Shown here in pieces: positions 53,098 to 61,237 of a DNA stretch of 64,000 bases; positions within the stretch are counted from its first letter, which is position 1, and each line of letters begins with the position of its first letter. Both the position numbers and the translations under genes were made by a program. Below the pieces are notes generated by a model. That model was not told the origin of the DNA. It was given only the letters and a program-made list of their open reading frames with translations, and searched no databases. This stretch comes from Thermococcus paralvinellae. GTDB taxonomy: Archaea > Methanobacteriota_B > Thermococci > Thermococcales > Thermococcaceae. The stretch covers positions 1,278,681 to 1,342,680 of the forward strand of contig NZ_CP006965.1 in the NCBI RefSeq assembly GCF_000517445.1. Reading direction: 5' to 3'.

Positions 53098-53227
53098 TTA
53101 TCCCTAGCAATTGAAGATATTGAATTGTGGATTAAATGGAAGACTGTTGAGTTTTAAGACGTTTCACAATGAATTAAATCATATCCCAACTTTTAGAGAA
53201 GTAGAGAATTGGACAAGTAAAGCATTA

Positions 53228-53237
53228 TTTATATAAG
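53228..53237 (+). promoter_or_regulatory. TATA box of the YgjP-like gene
   Basis: TTTATATAAG is centred about 27 bases before the ATG at 53260; with no ribosome site, a leaderless message is likely. Confidence 0.5.
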
Positions 53238-53259
53238 CCACTCTACTCAAACCAATAAT

Positions 53260-53922
53260 ATGCATGAAATTGAAATTAACGGCAGAAAAATTAAATACGA
53301 GCTCATTTTACGGCCTGTTCGCTATGTAAGGATTTACATTCAGCCTGAGGGTTATCTGAGGATAGTTTCCCCAACTCAGAATGTAAAGCCCCTTCTAAAA
53401 TCAAGGGAAGGATGGATTTTAAAAAATCTTGAAAAAGTTGAGAAGGGTAAAATATTAGCATCTCAGGGGTTTCCCCTTTTTGGAAAATTTTATGAGATCT
53501 GGGAATGTCAAAAAACTAAAATTTTCACTGATGTCATTTGTGTTTCAAATCTTGAAAGTCTGAAAAGAATTATCAAGAAAGAGCTTAAGAAAAAGGTCGA
53601 GGAAATAATTGAGAAAAGGGCAGAACAAATTGGGGGAAAACCAAATAAAGTGTTTATTAGAGTCCAGCGAAATAAATGGGGAAGCTGTTCATCAAAAAGA
53701 AACCTAAGCTTGAACATAACACTCGCAGCCCTCCCAGAAGAGCTTTTGGATTATGTGATAACCCATGAGCTTGCCCATCTAGTGGAGCTGAACCACTCCA
53801 AACGCTTCTGGAAGCTTGTAGCAAAAGCTCATCCCGACTATAAGAAGAAGAGGGAAGAGCTAAAGCTGTGGTGGGTAATCGTTAATAATAACGAGCTGTG
53901 GAAAAAGATTTTGGGTGAGTAA
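53260..53922 (+). CDS. YgjP-like (DUF45) zinc metallopeptidase
   Basis: A 220-residue protein of the DUF45/M48-like family: the zinc site THELAHLVELNHSKRFW has HExxH-like HELAH plus a third His. WGSCSSKRNLSLNITLAALP precedes it, as in YgjP/SprT-like enzymes. The substrate is unknown. The last 8 bases are close to the start of the following MBL hydrolase gene, so the two are likely co-expressed. Confidence 0.9.
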   Translation: MHEIEINGRKIKYELILRPVRYVRIYIQPEGYLRIVSPTQNVKPLLKSREGWILKNLEKVEKGKILASQGFPLFGKFYEIWECQKTKIFTDVICVSNLESLKRIIKKELKKKVEEIIEKRAEQIGGKPNKVFIRVQRNKWGSCSSKRNLSLNITLAALPEELLDYVITHELAHLVELNHSKRFWKLVAKAHPDYKKKREELKLWWVIVNNNELWKKILGE

Positions 53923-53923
53923 A

Positions 53924-54679
53924 ATGAGGGTAATAATCCTGGGCTCTGGCTCATACAGCGGTACCCCCAAACCTTTATGCAACTGTGAAAACTGCGTTAG
54001 AGCAAGGAAATATCCGCAATACAAAAGGACTAGATTTTCAGTCTTCATTCCGGAAATAAAGGCACTAATTGATCCCTCACCAGATTTGCACTATCACCTA
54101 GAGCATTTGAATATGGAAGTGAAGAAGGTCTTCATAACCCATGCCCACTTTGATCACATAGCTGGGCTCCCAGAGCTACAGATTTTCAAGGAGATCAAGT
54201 TTTATTCCCACGAATACGCAGTAAATGTTGCAAAGCATCTGCAAGAGCTTTTCTTAGGTGAGAGAGACTGGAGGTACATATCCTTAGAATTCAACCGCTG
54301 GTATGACTTTGGATTCAAAGTTTATCATTTTCCAACAGTGCATCAACCAATAGAGGTTGCTGGGGGATTTGTGATTGAAATCGGAAAGAAAAGAATTGCA
54401 GTTACTGGAGACACAGGACCAGAGATTCTAAGCGATAAAAATGCCATAGAAGTCATGAAAGGAGTGGATCTACTCATAGCAGAGATGACCCATAAACAAT
54501 CAATTCCCAAGACTCACTTAGGCGTTGAAGATGCAATAACGCTGGCCCAAAAAGTTGAGGCTAAAAAGACAGTTTTTGCTCACATAAGCCACAGCAACTA
54601 CACTCAAGAAAAGCTTGAAGAGTTAGTTAGAGAGCATGGCTACATAATTGCAAGGGACTTTATGTATGTGGAGATTTAA
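53924..54679 (+). CDS. Metallo-beta-lactamase-fold hydrolase (PhnP-like)
   Basis: A 251-residue MBL-fold protein. VIILGSGSYSGTPKPLCNCE with two Cys (CNCENC) resembles PhnP, a cyclic phosphodiesterase; the metal site is THAHFDHIAGLPEL, and later ligands are AVTGDTGP and FAHISHSNY. Start at 53924, after GGGTGAG, overlapping the upstream stop. Likely a phosphodiesterase or nuclease-like hydrolase; substrate unknown. Confidence 0.88.
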   Translation: MRVIILGSGSYSGTPKPLCNCENCVRARKYPQYKRTRFSVFIPEIKALIDPSPDLHYHLEHLNMEVKKVFITHAHFDHIAGLPELQIFKEIKFYSHEYAVNVAKHLQELFLGERDWRYISLEFNRWYDFGFKVYHFPTVHQPIEVAGGFVIEIGKKRIAVTGDTGPEILSDKNAIEVMKGVDLLIAEMTHKQSIPKTHLGVEDAITLAQKVEAKKTVFAHISHSNYTQEKLEELVREHGYIIARDFMYVEI

Positions 54680-54689
54680 AAAGAAAAAA

Positions 54690-55103
54690 TCACTCCCCAA
54701 TAGCTTGTAGAATTACTCTCCTCCTTCTCGGTCTTACATCAAGCTCAACGAAGAATATCTGCTGCCAGATGCCCCTCATCAGTTCACCATCAATGATTGG
54801 CAGGACTAATGATGGTCCGAGCAGAGAAGCCCTCAGATGAGAGTGAGCATTGTTATCAATCAAATCATGCTTGTATCCTTGTCCTCTTGGGACGAGCTCT
54901 CTAAGTATTCTCTTGAAATCCTCAAGGAGTCCACTTTCATGTTCAATCGTTACAACTGCTCCCGTTGCTCCCGGGACAAATATTAAAACTTGTCCATTGG
55001 TTATTCCGCTTTCTTCAACGAATCTTTCAACTTCATGGGTTATGTCAACGAGGTCAATTTCTCCTCTTGTAGAAAACTGAAGCTCCTTTCTTACCACTCT
55101 CAT
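54690..55103 (-). CDS. YjbQ/UPF0047 protein (secondary thiamine-phosphate synthase family)
   Basis: A 137-residue single-domain protein. VFVPGATGAVVTIEHE, LIDNNAHSHLRASLLGPS (conserved Asp/His) and GIWQQIFFVELDVRPR identify UPF0047, some members of which have weak thiamine phosphate synthase activity. Start at 55103 with GGGGTGGTGGT upstream. It is the third gene in the run ThiR-like, VanZ, YjbQ, so a thiamine link is plausible. Confidence 0.9.
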   Translation of the reverse strand: MRVVRKELQFSTRGEIDLVDITHEVERFVEESGITNGQVLIFVPGATGAVVTIEHESGLLEDFKRILRELVPRGQGYKHDLIDNNAHSHLRASLLGPSLVLPIIDGELMRGIWQQIFFVELDVRPRRRRVILQAIGE

Positions 55104-55380
55104 ACCACCACCCCACAATAACTCCAACTCCAAAGCCTATTAGGTTTGCGACCATATCATAGTACGAGAAGCATCTCCCGGGAACAAAGAGCTGGAGATA
55201 TTCAAGGACAATAGGCAACGCGAGAAGAAAAGCCCTATCATACCCCAAAATTCCCAAAATTAGAAACTCTAAAAAATGTGCAATTTTATCTCCTCCGCTT
55301 ATGGGGGATGTTGGCACGCTAGGAGTTAAGTTAGCATAGATGAGAAAAAGCAAGTAGGTAATGAGAAGCTTTTTCCTCAT
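55054..55380 (-). CDS. VanZ-family membrane protein
   Basis: A 108-residue membrane protein with three to four spans; GDKIAHFLEFLILGILGY and LEYLQLFVPGRCFSYYDMVA are VanZ-like (conserved His and Glu). Function unknown. It starts 4 bases into the end of the ThiR-like gene and overlaps the start of the YjbQ gene by about 50 bases. Confidence 0.85.
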   Translation of the reverse strand: MRKKLLITYLLFLIYANLTPSVPTSPISGGDKIAHFLEFLILGILGYDRAFLLALPIVLEYLQLFVPGRCFSYYDMVANLIGFGVGVIVGWWYESGKKGASVFYKRRN

Positions 55381-56270
55381 AAATAACTCTCCAGCTTTTT
55401 CACTTTTTCAACAACCTCAATTGGATCTCTTCCAAAGATGTAAACGCACGGCTCAATTCCAAAGGCTCCTTTGTCTATCACCGCATCTAAGATACCTTTT
55501 TCTTTAAAAAGCTGGACTATTAGCTCAACAGTTTTGTCCTCATCCCTCTTCTTTTCTTCTATGCTCTCCACTTTAAACCCTGCTTTTCTGAGCGCTTTAT
55601 CAATGTTTTCATCGAATTTTATATTAATGACACTTCTTATTTCTGGAGCAACCTTTGAGAGTTCAAGAAGAATCTTTGCGGTATGCCTGCTCACACCAAA
55701 TTCTGGTGGCAAAGCAAAAGCCTTTCCCTTTACAACTGTTATTCTCCCCGGAACTGCTGCCACATCACTAAAATCTTTAGATTCTGGTAAAGCGTAAGCT
55801 ATATTGCTCCTAATTTCGGGAATTAGCTGAAGGAACTTATCATCTTGCAAAAGCTCGCTCAAAGCCAAATTCAGCCTTTCTAAAACTTCACTCCTTGAGG
55901 GTATTGCCATAAAAATTTCCTTGCAGATTGATTCGTCAATTCCAGCATACTCTGCATAATATTTGCAGAGAAATCCGCTCTGAAAAAGCTCAAAAAACTT
56001 TCTTGCTGTGAATTTTATAATTTCCTCTTTTTTGGCACCATAAATTATGAGCTTTGCAATTTCCTCAGCAATTTCTTCAATTTTTTCATCTAATTCATTT
56101 TCTAACTTTTTATATTTGCCAGCTAAATACTTACTGACCATCGCTTGAGTTATTCCTAAATAGTCAGCTATTTTTGCTTGGGTAAATCCTTCCCTATAGA
56201 GCCTTTGGGCAACTTTAGCCCTTAAGTTGGGCATTATTTCCTCAACCCAGAATACACATGGTGTTTTCAT
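55377..56270 (-). CDS. thiR: ThiR-like regulator: HTH plus ThiN-type sensor domain
   Basis: A 297-residue protein. The N-terminal XRE-type HTH (LYREGFTQAKIADYLGITQA, MVSKYLAGKYKK) is followed by a linker of about 80 residues and a C-terminal ThiN-like domain (FALPPEFGVSRHTAKILLEL ... GIEPCVYIFGRDP), which binds thiamine monophosphate. This is the architecture proposed for archaeal ThiR. Start at 56270 with GGGAGGG upstream. Neighbours YjbQ and the ECF S-component fit a thiamine regulon (inference). Confidence 0.87.
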   Translation of the reverse strand: MKTPCVFWVEEIMPNLRAKVAQRLYREGFTQAKIADYLGITQAMVSKYLAGKYKKLENELDEKIEEIAEEIAKLIIYGAKKEEIIKFTARKFFELFQSGFLCKYYAEYAGIDESICKEIFMAIPSRSEVLERLNLALSELLQDDKFLQLIPEIRSNIAYALPESKDFSDVAAVPGRITVVKGKAFALPPEFGVSRHTAKILLELSKVAPEIRSVINIKFDENIDKALRKAGFKVESIEEKKRDEDKTVELIVQLFKEKGILDAVIDKGAFGIEPCVYIFGRDPIEVVEKVKKLESYL

Positions 56271-56628
56271 TTTCCCTCCCATTCTTGATTTTTAAAACCC
56301 GGTTATAAAATTATCTCTCCCATAGTTATAAACAGATTTATGTCAAAGATGCTTTTGATTATGAACGTCACAGCAAAAAGCTTGGGAGAAACGATATTGT
56401 AAAAGTTAAAGGTTGGCAAAAACGTCACAGCAAAAAGCTTGGGAGAAACGATATTGTAAAAGTTAAAGGTTGGCAAAAACGTCACAGCAAAAAGCTTGGG
56501 AGAAACGATATTGTAAAAGTTAAAGGTTGGCAAATCTTTGAATTTTTCAATTTTTGCCTGTGATATGGAATCATCAGTGTACCAAAAGCTTTATATTGCC
56601 CCCAGCTCTTTTTCCTATGGGGAGTAGT
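56271..56628. promoter_or_regulatory. Divergent intergenic region (358 bases)
   Basis: Between the ThiR-like gene and the lipoprotein gene. It holds a minus-strand TATA box TTTATAAC near 56325-56332, the 3 x 57 bp tandem repeat at 56364-56534, and a plus-strand TATA-like CTTTATATTG at 56589-56598. The frame on the minus strand through the repeats has no ribosome site and is judged non-coding. Confidence 0.7.
56364..56534. repeat. Perfect tandem repeat, 3 copies of 57 bp
   Basis: Three identical 57-base units begin at 56364, 56421 and 56478; no mismatch was found. Each contains CACAGCAAAAAGCTTGGGAG and the near-palindrome ACGATATTGT. Because 57 is a multiple of three, a minus-strand frame reads the same 19 residues three times, but this does not look like a gene. 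Exact identity implies recent expansion or homogenisation. Confidence 0.95.
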
Positions 56629-58164
56629 ATGAGACTGACAAGGATTTTCATCATATCGATAATTCTCATGCTGTCCCTAGGCTGCATCTCTGTCGAGACA
56701 TCCTTTCATTTCCATAATCACAACTATCCAATCAAAGTTTTTGTTCAAATCGAGGAAGAAGATGCCATTTTTGAGTTTGCAAAATTTGAGCTGACGGTTG
56801 GTAATGTAACTATTGATAAGCTGAACACCCCAGTCTTTGTTGGAAGAGTAAGCGAAAATAATGGAGAAGTTCCAATAATTTTCACTGTGAAAGGAAGTCT
56901 CACAAACTGGTACGGAAAGAAAATCAAAATAAGAGAGCTCCTATCATCATCCTTCAATGCAACAGGAAATGATAAAATTTTGATAACCTTAAAAATCTAT
57001 AGGGAAGAGGGCACATTTAGGGTTAAAATTGATGAAAAGAAGTCCGGAATCATTGGAAGAGACGTTCCAGAAGAAGTCTTTTTAAATCCAGAGGAAGTTC
57101 TTCTGCAGAGAGCTAAAGGAACAAAGTTCTATGAGGAGCTGATAAAAGAAATCGAGAAGAACAAAGCGATAAGAGATGAACTGCTGGAAAAATACGAAAG
57201 AACGGAAAATCTGACGTATTTAAAGAGTTACAGAGACTCTTTTTATGCTATCAGAGTTTTTGGAGAGCTCGCAAAATGGAGAGAACTAAATGAGGTTGAA
57301 TACAAAATTCTCTTGACAGAGTTAAAGGCAAACAACGCTTACTATTCCTATTACCCCTCTCCCCCCAAAGATTTCTCTGCACTTGTTTTTTCTGATGACT
57401 CCCCATATTATTCAACACTCAAGATCAAGGATTCATTCAATTCCTCCTTACCTTTTATATATTACACGGGCAGAGGCTTCAACCTCTATCCAGTAACAGC
57501 CATCCATTGGGCTGAAATGTACTTTCAAAGAGAACAGAATAAAAAAGCTCTCCAAATCTTAAAAGAGCTCAGCCAATATGCCCAATACGGGGAATACATG
57601 AGAGAAGAATATGTACTCTTCAAGAATTATTTTCACTTTGAAAATGCTTCAGTCCCCTGGGTTTCTGGATATGCTCAAGGCATGGGCGCTGGGGTTTATG
57701 CAATAGCTTATAACTTAACAGGCAATGAAACCTACTTGAGAATAGCTAAGAGCCTAGTGAACTCCTTTGACTTGCCGTTGAACATGAATGGCTTTGTTTC
57801 ACACACAAAATATGGAGACTGGTATCTTGAATACAACTACAACTCAAATGAGCTCGTTCTAAATGGGCACATCATAGCTCTGCAGGGACTTTACTATTAC
57901 TGGCAGATAACTCATGATGAAAAAGCTTGGCAGCTTTTCCAAAACGGAGTTCATGCTGTAAGAAATGCACTCCCGATATTTGATACCGGCTCGTGGTCGA
58001 AATATTCAAATATTCATGGAGATGCCAGCGAGTTCTACCACCGTTTACATATTAGACTCTTGAAGTGGCTCTATGATGTTACTGGGGATAAATATTTCCT
58101 TGAATATGCAAGAAAATGGAACGACTACCTCATGATTAGAGGTCTGAAACCAGAAAAGATTTAG
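56629..58164 (+). CDS. Lipoprotein with glucuronyl C5-epimerase-like C-terminal domain
   Basis: A 511-residue exported protein. The signal RIFIISIILMLSLGC ends in a lipobox Cys, so it is anchored outside the membrane. Residues about 25-170 form an unassigned beta-rich region; residues about 230-511 resemble the D-glucuronyl C5-epimerase C-terminal domain: YPVTAIHWAEMYFQ, SGYAQGMGAGVYAIAY, YNSNELVLNGHIIALQGLYY and YSNIHGDASEFYHRLHI. Start at 56629, after GGGGAG. Followed after 8 bases by a shorter paralog. Presumably modifies or binds an extracellular polysaccharide. Confidence 0.87.
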   Translation: MRLTRIFIISIILMLSLGCISVETSFHFHNHNYPIKVFVQIEEEDAIFEFAKFELTVGNVTIDKLNTPVFVGRVSENNGEVPIIFTVKGSLTNWYGKKIKIRELLSSSFNATGNDKILITLKIYREEGTFRVKIDEKKSGIIGRDVPEEVFLNPEEVLLQRAKGTKFYEELIKEIEKNKAIRDELLEKYERTENLTYLKSYRDSFYAIRVFGELAKWRELNEVEYKILLTELKANNAYYSYYPSPPKDFSALVFSDDSPYYSTLKIKDSFNSSLPFIYYTGRGFNLYPVTAIHWAEMYFQREQNKKALQILKELSQYAQYGEYMREEYVLFKNYFHFENASVPWVSGYAQGMGAGVYAIAYNLTGNETYLRIAKSLVNSFDLPLNMNGFVSHTKYGDWYLEYNYNSNELVLNGHIIALQGLYYYWQITHDEKAWQLFQNGVHAVRNALPIFDTGSWSKYSNIHGDASEFYHRLHIRLLKWLYDVTGDKYFLEYARKWNDYLMIRGLKPEKI

Positions 58165-58172
58165 GTGAGCAG

Positions 58173-59276
58173 ATGAGGGAGAAAGCTTTAATCTTGGTCT
58201 TTATGTTACTGACTTCTTCTCTCTTTGCTATATATGAAAATTCAGAAAACCGAATTTTGGCTCAAACCGAGGATACAGAACTTATCACTCTTCTCCAAGA
58301 AAACGAGAATGTTATGATTGATAACTTCATAGCATTTCTCAGCACTATGAATCCTCTCCATCTAATCTCAAGCTTTGAGGTTTCTTATCCCCTTTTAGTG
58401 TTTTCAAAGGTAGAGTTAACCCCAGAGAGAAATAAAATCTTAAAAACAACACTAAGAGCAAACAATGAGTTCTATTCCCACTATTTATCGCCACTCAAAA
58501 GCTTCTATGCAGTCTCATTTGTAGATTCCGCACCATATAATAGCGTATTTCTTGCAAACTCAAGCTTTAAAAGTGCCCTGCCCTATGTACACTACAACTT
58601 TAGAGGATTAGTTCTTTATCCAGTTACAGCACTCCACTGGGCTGATGTTTATTTTCAGATAGGTAAAGAAGAGAAAGCTCTAGAAATATTAAGGGAACTT
58701 CAGTCATATTTAGTCACAAAGAATTACCAGGGATTAGAATATGCAGTTTTTGAAAACTATTTTCACTTCGAGAACTCTTCAATTCCCTGGATTTCAGGCT
58801 ATGCTCAGGGACTAGGTGCTGGCTTGTATGCAAGAGCTTACAACATTACAAAAAACGAGAGCTACCTAAAAACTGCTCAGCTCTTAATGAACTCATTCAG
58901 AGTTCCCTACAGTAAAGGAGGATTTGTTGTAAATTCAACTTATGGACTTTGGATTTTGGAATATGCCTACAACTCAAATGAGCTTGTGTTGAATGGACAT
59001 ATAATAGCCCTCCAAGGTGTTTACTACTATTGGGAAATTACAAACGATACCTATGCAAAATGGGTTTTTGATGAAGGAGTAAAAGCTGTTGAAAAAGCTC
59101 TTCCAGACTTTGATAAAAACGGATGGAGCTTGTACTCAAACATTCATGGCAGAGCGATGAAAAATTATCACGAACTCCATATTCAGCTTTTGGAATGGCT
59201 ATATGAAAAAACAAAAGATGAAAAATTCAAAGAATACGCAGAAAGATGGAGGAGATCACTCCAAAATGTGAGGTAG
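58173..59276 (+). CDS. Exported glucuronyl C5-epimerase-like protein, paralog
   Basis: A 367-residue paralog of the preceding protein, lacking its N-terminal beta-rich region. A Sec signal or anchor (KALILVFMLLTSSLFAIYE) without a lipobox Cys is followed directly by the epimerase-like domain: YPVTALHWADVYFQ, SGYAQGLGAGLYARAY, YNSNELVLNGHIIALQGVYY and YSNIHGRAMKNYHELHI. The GTGAG ribosome site overlaps the gap to the upstream gene, so both are co-translated. The 3' end overlaps the convergent ECF gene by about 20 bases. Confidence 0.87.
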   Translation: MREKALILVFMLLTSSLFAIYENSENRILAQTEDTELITLLQENENVMIDNFIAFLSTMNPLHLISSFEVSYPLLVFSKVELTPERNKILKTTLRANNEFYSHYLSPLKSFYAVSFVDSAPYNSVFLANSSFKSALPYVHYNFRGLVLYPVTALHWADVYFQIGKEEKALEILRELQSYLVTKNYQGLEYAVFENYFHFENSSIPWISGYAQGLGAGLYARAYNITKNESYLKTAQLLMNSFRVPYSKGGFVVNSTYGLWILEYAYNSNELVLNGHIIALQGVYYYWEITNDTYAKWVFDEGVKAVEKALPDFDKNGWSLYSNIHGRAMKNYHELHIQLLEWLYEKTKDEKFKEYAERWRRSLQNVR

Positions 59277-59840
59277 CGCTCTAATCACGGGCAGACTTAT
59301 TAGGATTCCTCCAATTACATCCACGGCACTTTGAATTGCATTTGGAATTGCTATCACAAGCCAAAATGGAATGTGGAACCACTCTTCAATCTTTGGGATA
59401 ACTTGCTCCCTTGGAATGCCGAGCCATATTGGAAGTGCATAATAATAGTTCAGTCCAACCATGAGGGGTATTCTAATCGTAATGCTAATCAGATAGGCAG
59501 AAACGATAAATACAATGAGCTGCTTTTCTGTGTAGCTCTCTGGATTGAATTTTGTAAGTTTTTTCGCTATCTCAAGACCTAAGATTACACTGAGCGTTGC
59601 AAAGAACTTCATGCTGGCACCGAGCCATGAAGATGGAGCCACTATGCTAAGTCCAACAAAGAGTAATGCCAAAGATATCAAGGAACTTGCAAAGCCTAGT
59701 AAGAGGTAAACAACAACTATTGGGATTGCAACTAAATCTATCGTCATCCCCCACTGAGTAGGCACCTTGAGTGGAGAAACATTTAGCATTAAACTAAGAG
59801 CCAGCATTATTCCTATTAGAGCTATCTCCCTTGATTTCAT
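59256..59840 (-). CDS. ECF transporter S-component-like membrane protein
   Basis: A 194-residue membrane protein with about six spans; IALIGIMLALSLMLNVSPL at the N-terminus has the AxxxA-like helix that binds EcfT, and the later DVIGGILISLPVI closes the fold. S-components capture vitamins. No EcfA or EcfT genes lie here, so a shared module elsewhere would be used. The nearby ThiR-like and YjbQ genes make thiamine or its precursor a candidate substrate (inference). GGTGGTGTGA precedes the ATG. Confidence 0.82.
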   Translation of the reverse strand: MKSREIALIGIMLALSLMLNVSPLKVPTQWGMTIDLVAIPIVVVYLLLGFASSLISLALLFVGLSIVAPSSWLGASMKFFATLSVILGLEIAKKLTKFNPESYTEKQLIVFIVSAYLISITIRIPLMVGLNYYYALPIWLGIPREQVIPKIEEWFHIPFWLVIAIPNAIQSAVDVIGGILISLPVIRALPHILE

Positions 59841-59908
59841 TCACACCACCATTTCCAAGTTTGTTCCATAATTTATAAAATTTTGTTCCATAAATAAAAC
59901 AATTGAAT

Positions 59909-59938
59909 GGAACACATTTGAGAAGCAAATCCTTTATA
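59909..59938 (+). promoter_or_regulatory. sufS promoter with shared sulfur-regulon element
   Basis: GGAACACATTTGAGAAG (59909-59925) matches the sufC element in 13 of 14 core bases and ends about six bases before the TATA-like CTTTATAG (59932-59938). Confidence 0.55.
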
Positions 59939-59971
59939 GTTCCTTGAACGAGTTTTCATAGGTGGTTTGAG

Positions 59972-61162
59972 ATGAGAATTCCAGAGGATGTTAGAAAGGA
60001 CATCCCTCTTACACAGGAGGTCATTTACTTTGACAACACAGCTACAAGTTTAACCCCAATTCCAGTTGTTGAAGCCATGAACGAGTACTACCTCAAATAC
60101 AGAGCAAACGTTCACAGAGGTGTTCACAGGCTTTCTCAAATGGCAACACACAAATACGAGGAATCAAGAAAAATTGTTGCAGATTTCATTGGTGCAAAGT
60201 TTGAGGAGATAGTTTTCACAAAAAACACAAGCGAGAGCTTAAACCTAGTTGCCCTTGGATTGGAGTGGAAGAAAGGCGACAAAATAGTAACAACACCTTA
60301 TGAACATCACTCTGATTTGCTTCCTTGGCAGAGGGTTGCAAAGAAGTATGGAGCAAAGCTTGAAATTATTGAAGGGGATGATGAGGGAAACCTTGATCTA
60401 GCAGATGCCGAGAAAAAGATTAAAGGTGCAAAGCTTGTTGCAGTTCAGCACGTTTCTAATGCTTTAGGAGTCATCCATGAGGTTGAAGAGATTGGAAAGA
60501 TGGCAAAAGAGGAAGGAGCTATATTTGTCGTAGATGCAGCCCAAAGCGTAGGGCACATGGAAGTTGATGTTAGGAAGCTTCATGCTGACTTTTTAGCTTT
60601 CTCCGGCCATAAAGGACCACTAGGACCAACAGGAATTGGAGTTCTGTATATTAACGAAGAAATGTTCGACATCTTTGAACCCCCATTAATAGGCGGAGGA
60701 ACCATTGAAGATGTTGATCTCTGCTGTTACAAGCTTACAGCTCCTCCAGAGAGATACGAAGCTGGTACTCCAAACATTGGTGGAGCAATAGGATTAGCGG
60801 CTGGAATTAAGTACATTGAAAAGATTGGGCTAGATAAAATCGAAAAGCAAGAACACAAACTTGTCAAAAGAACAACTGAAGGTCTAACAGAGCTTGAAAT
60901 CCCATGGTACGGACCAAGAAGCTTGAAAAAACATGCTGGAGTTGTCAGCTTTAACGTGCCACCGTTGCATCCACATGATGTTGCCGCTATATTGGATGAG
61001 CACAACATAATGGTCCGCTCTGGACACCACTGTGCTCTACCAGTAATGAAGCGTTTGGGCATTAACGGAACAGTAAGAGCTTCATTCCACGTCTATAACA
61101 GCATTGAAGAGGTCGAGACGTTTTTAGGTGTCTTGGAGGAGCTCGTTAAAAGCTTGCGTTAG
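59972..61162 (+). CDS. sufS: Cysteine desulfurase SufS
   Basis: Removes sulfur from cysteine for the SUF pathway; PLP enzyme, 396 residues. Motifs: FDNTATSLTPIPVVEAM, FTKNTSESLNLVALGL, the PLP lysine in AFSGHKGPLGPTGIGVLY and the catalytic Cys in MVRSGHHCALPVMKRL. GGTGG precedes the ATG. It lies 10 kb from sufCBD but shares a promoter element with it. A T-rich terminator follows. Confidence 0.96.
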   Translation: MRIPEDVRKDIPLTQEVIYFDNTATSLTPIPVVEAMNEYYLKYRANVHRGVHRLSQMATHKYEESRKIVADFIGAKFEEIVFTKNTSESLNLVALGLEWKKGDKIVTTPYEHHSDLLPWQRVAKKYGAKLEIIEGDDEGNLDLADAEKKIKGAKLVAVQHVSNALGVIHEVEEIGKMAKEEGAIFVVDAAQSVGHMEVDVRKLHADFLAFSGHKGPLGPTGIGVLYINEEMFDIFEPPLIGGGTIEDVDLCCYKLTAPPERYEAGTPNIGGAIGLAAGIKYIEKIGLDKIEKQEHKLVKRTTEGLTELEIPWYGPRSLKKHAGVVSFNVPPLHPHDVAAILDEHNIMVRSGHHCALPVMKRLGINGTVRASFHVYNSIEEVETFLGVLEELVKSLR

Positions 61163-61176
61163 CCTTTTCTCTTTTA
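61163..61176 (+). terminator. T-rich terminator after sufS
   Basis: CCTTTTCTCTTTTA directly after the stop. Confidence 0.45.
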
Positions 61177-61237
61177 ACGGCTAGTTCATGATAATCTTTT
61201 TATCTTCCTCCCCTAAATTTTTGTCTGGGTGATTCTC

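Noticed and set aside
56303-56533. Minus-strand frame with three repeats of 19 residues
   Set aside because: It exists only because the 57-bp repeat is a multiple of three; no ribosome site and an odd hydrophobic composition.
56364-56534. CRISPR array
   Set aside because: The copies are contiguous without variable spacers, and no cas genes are present.
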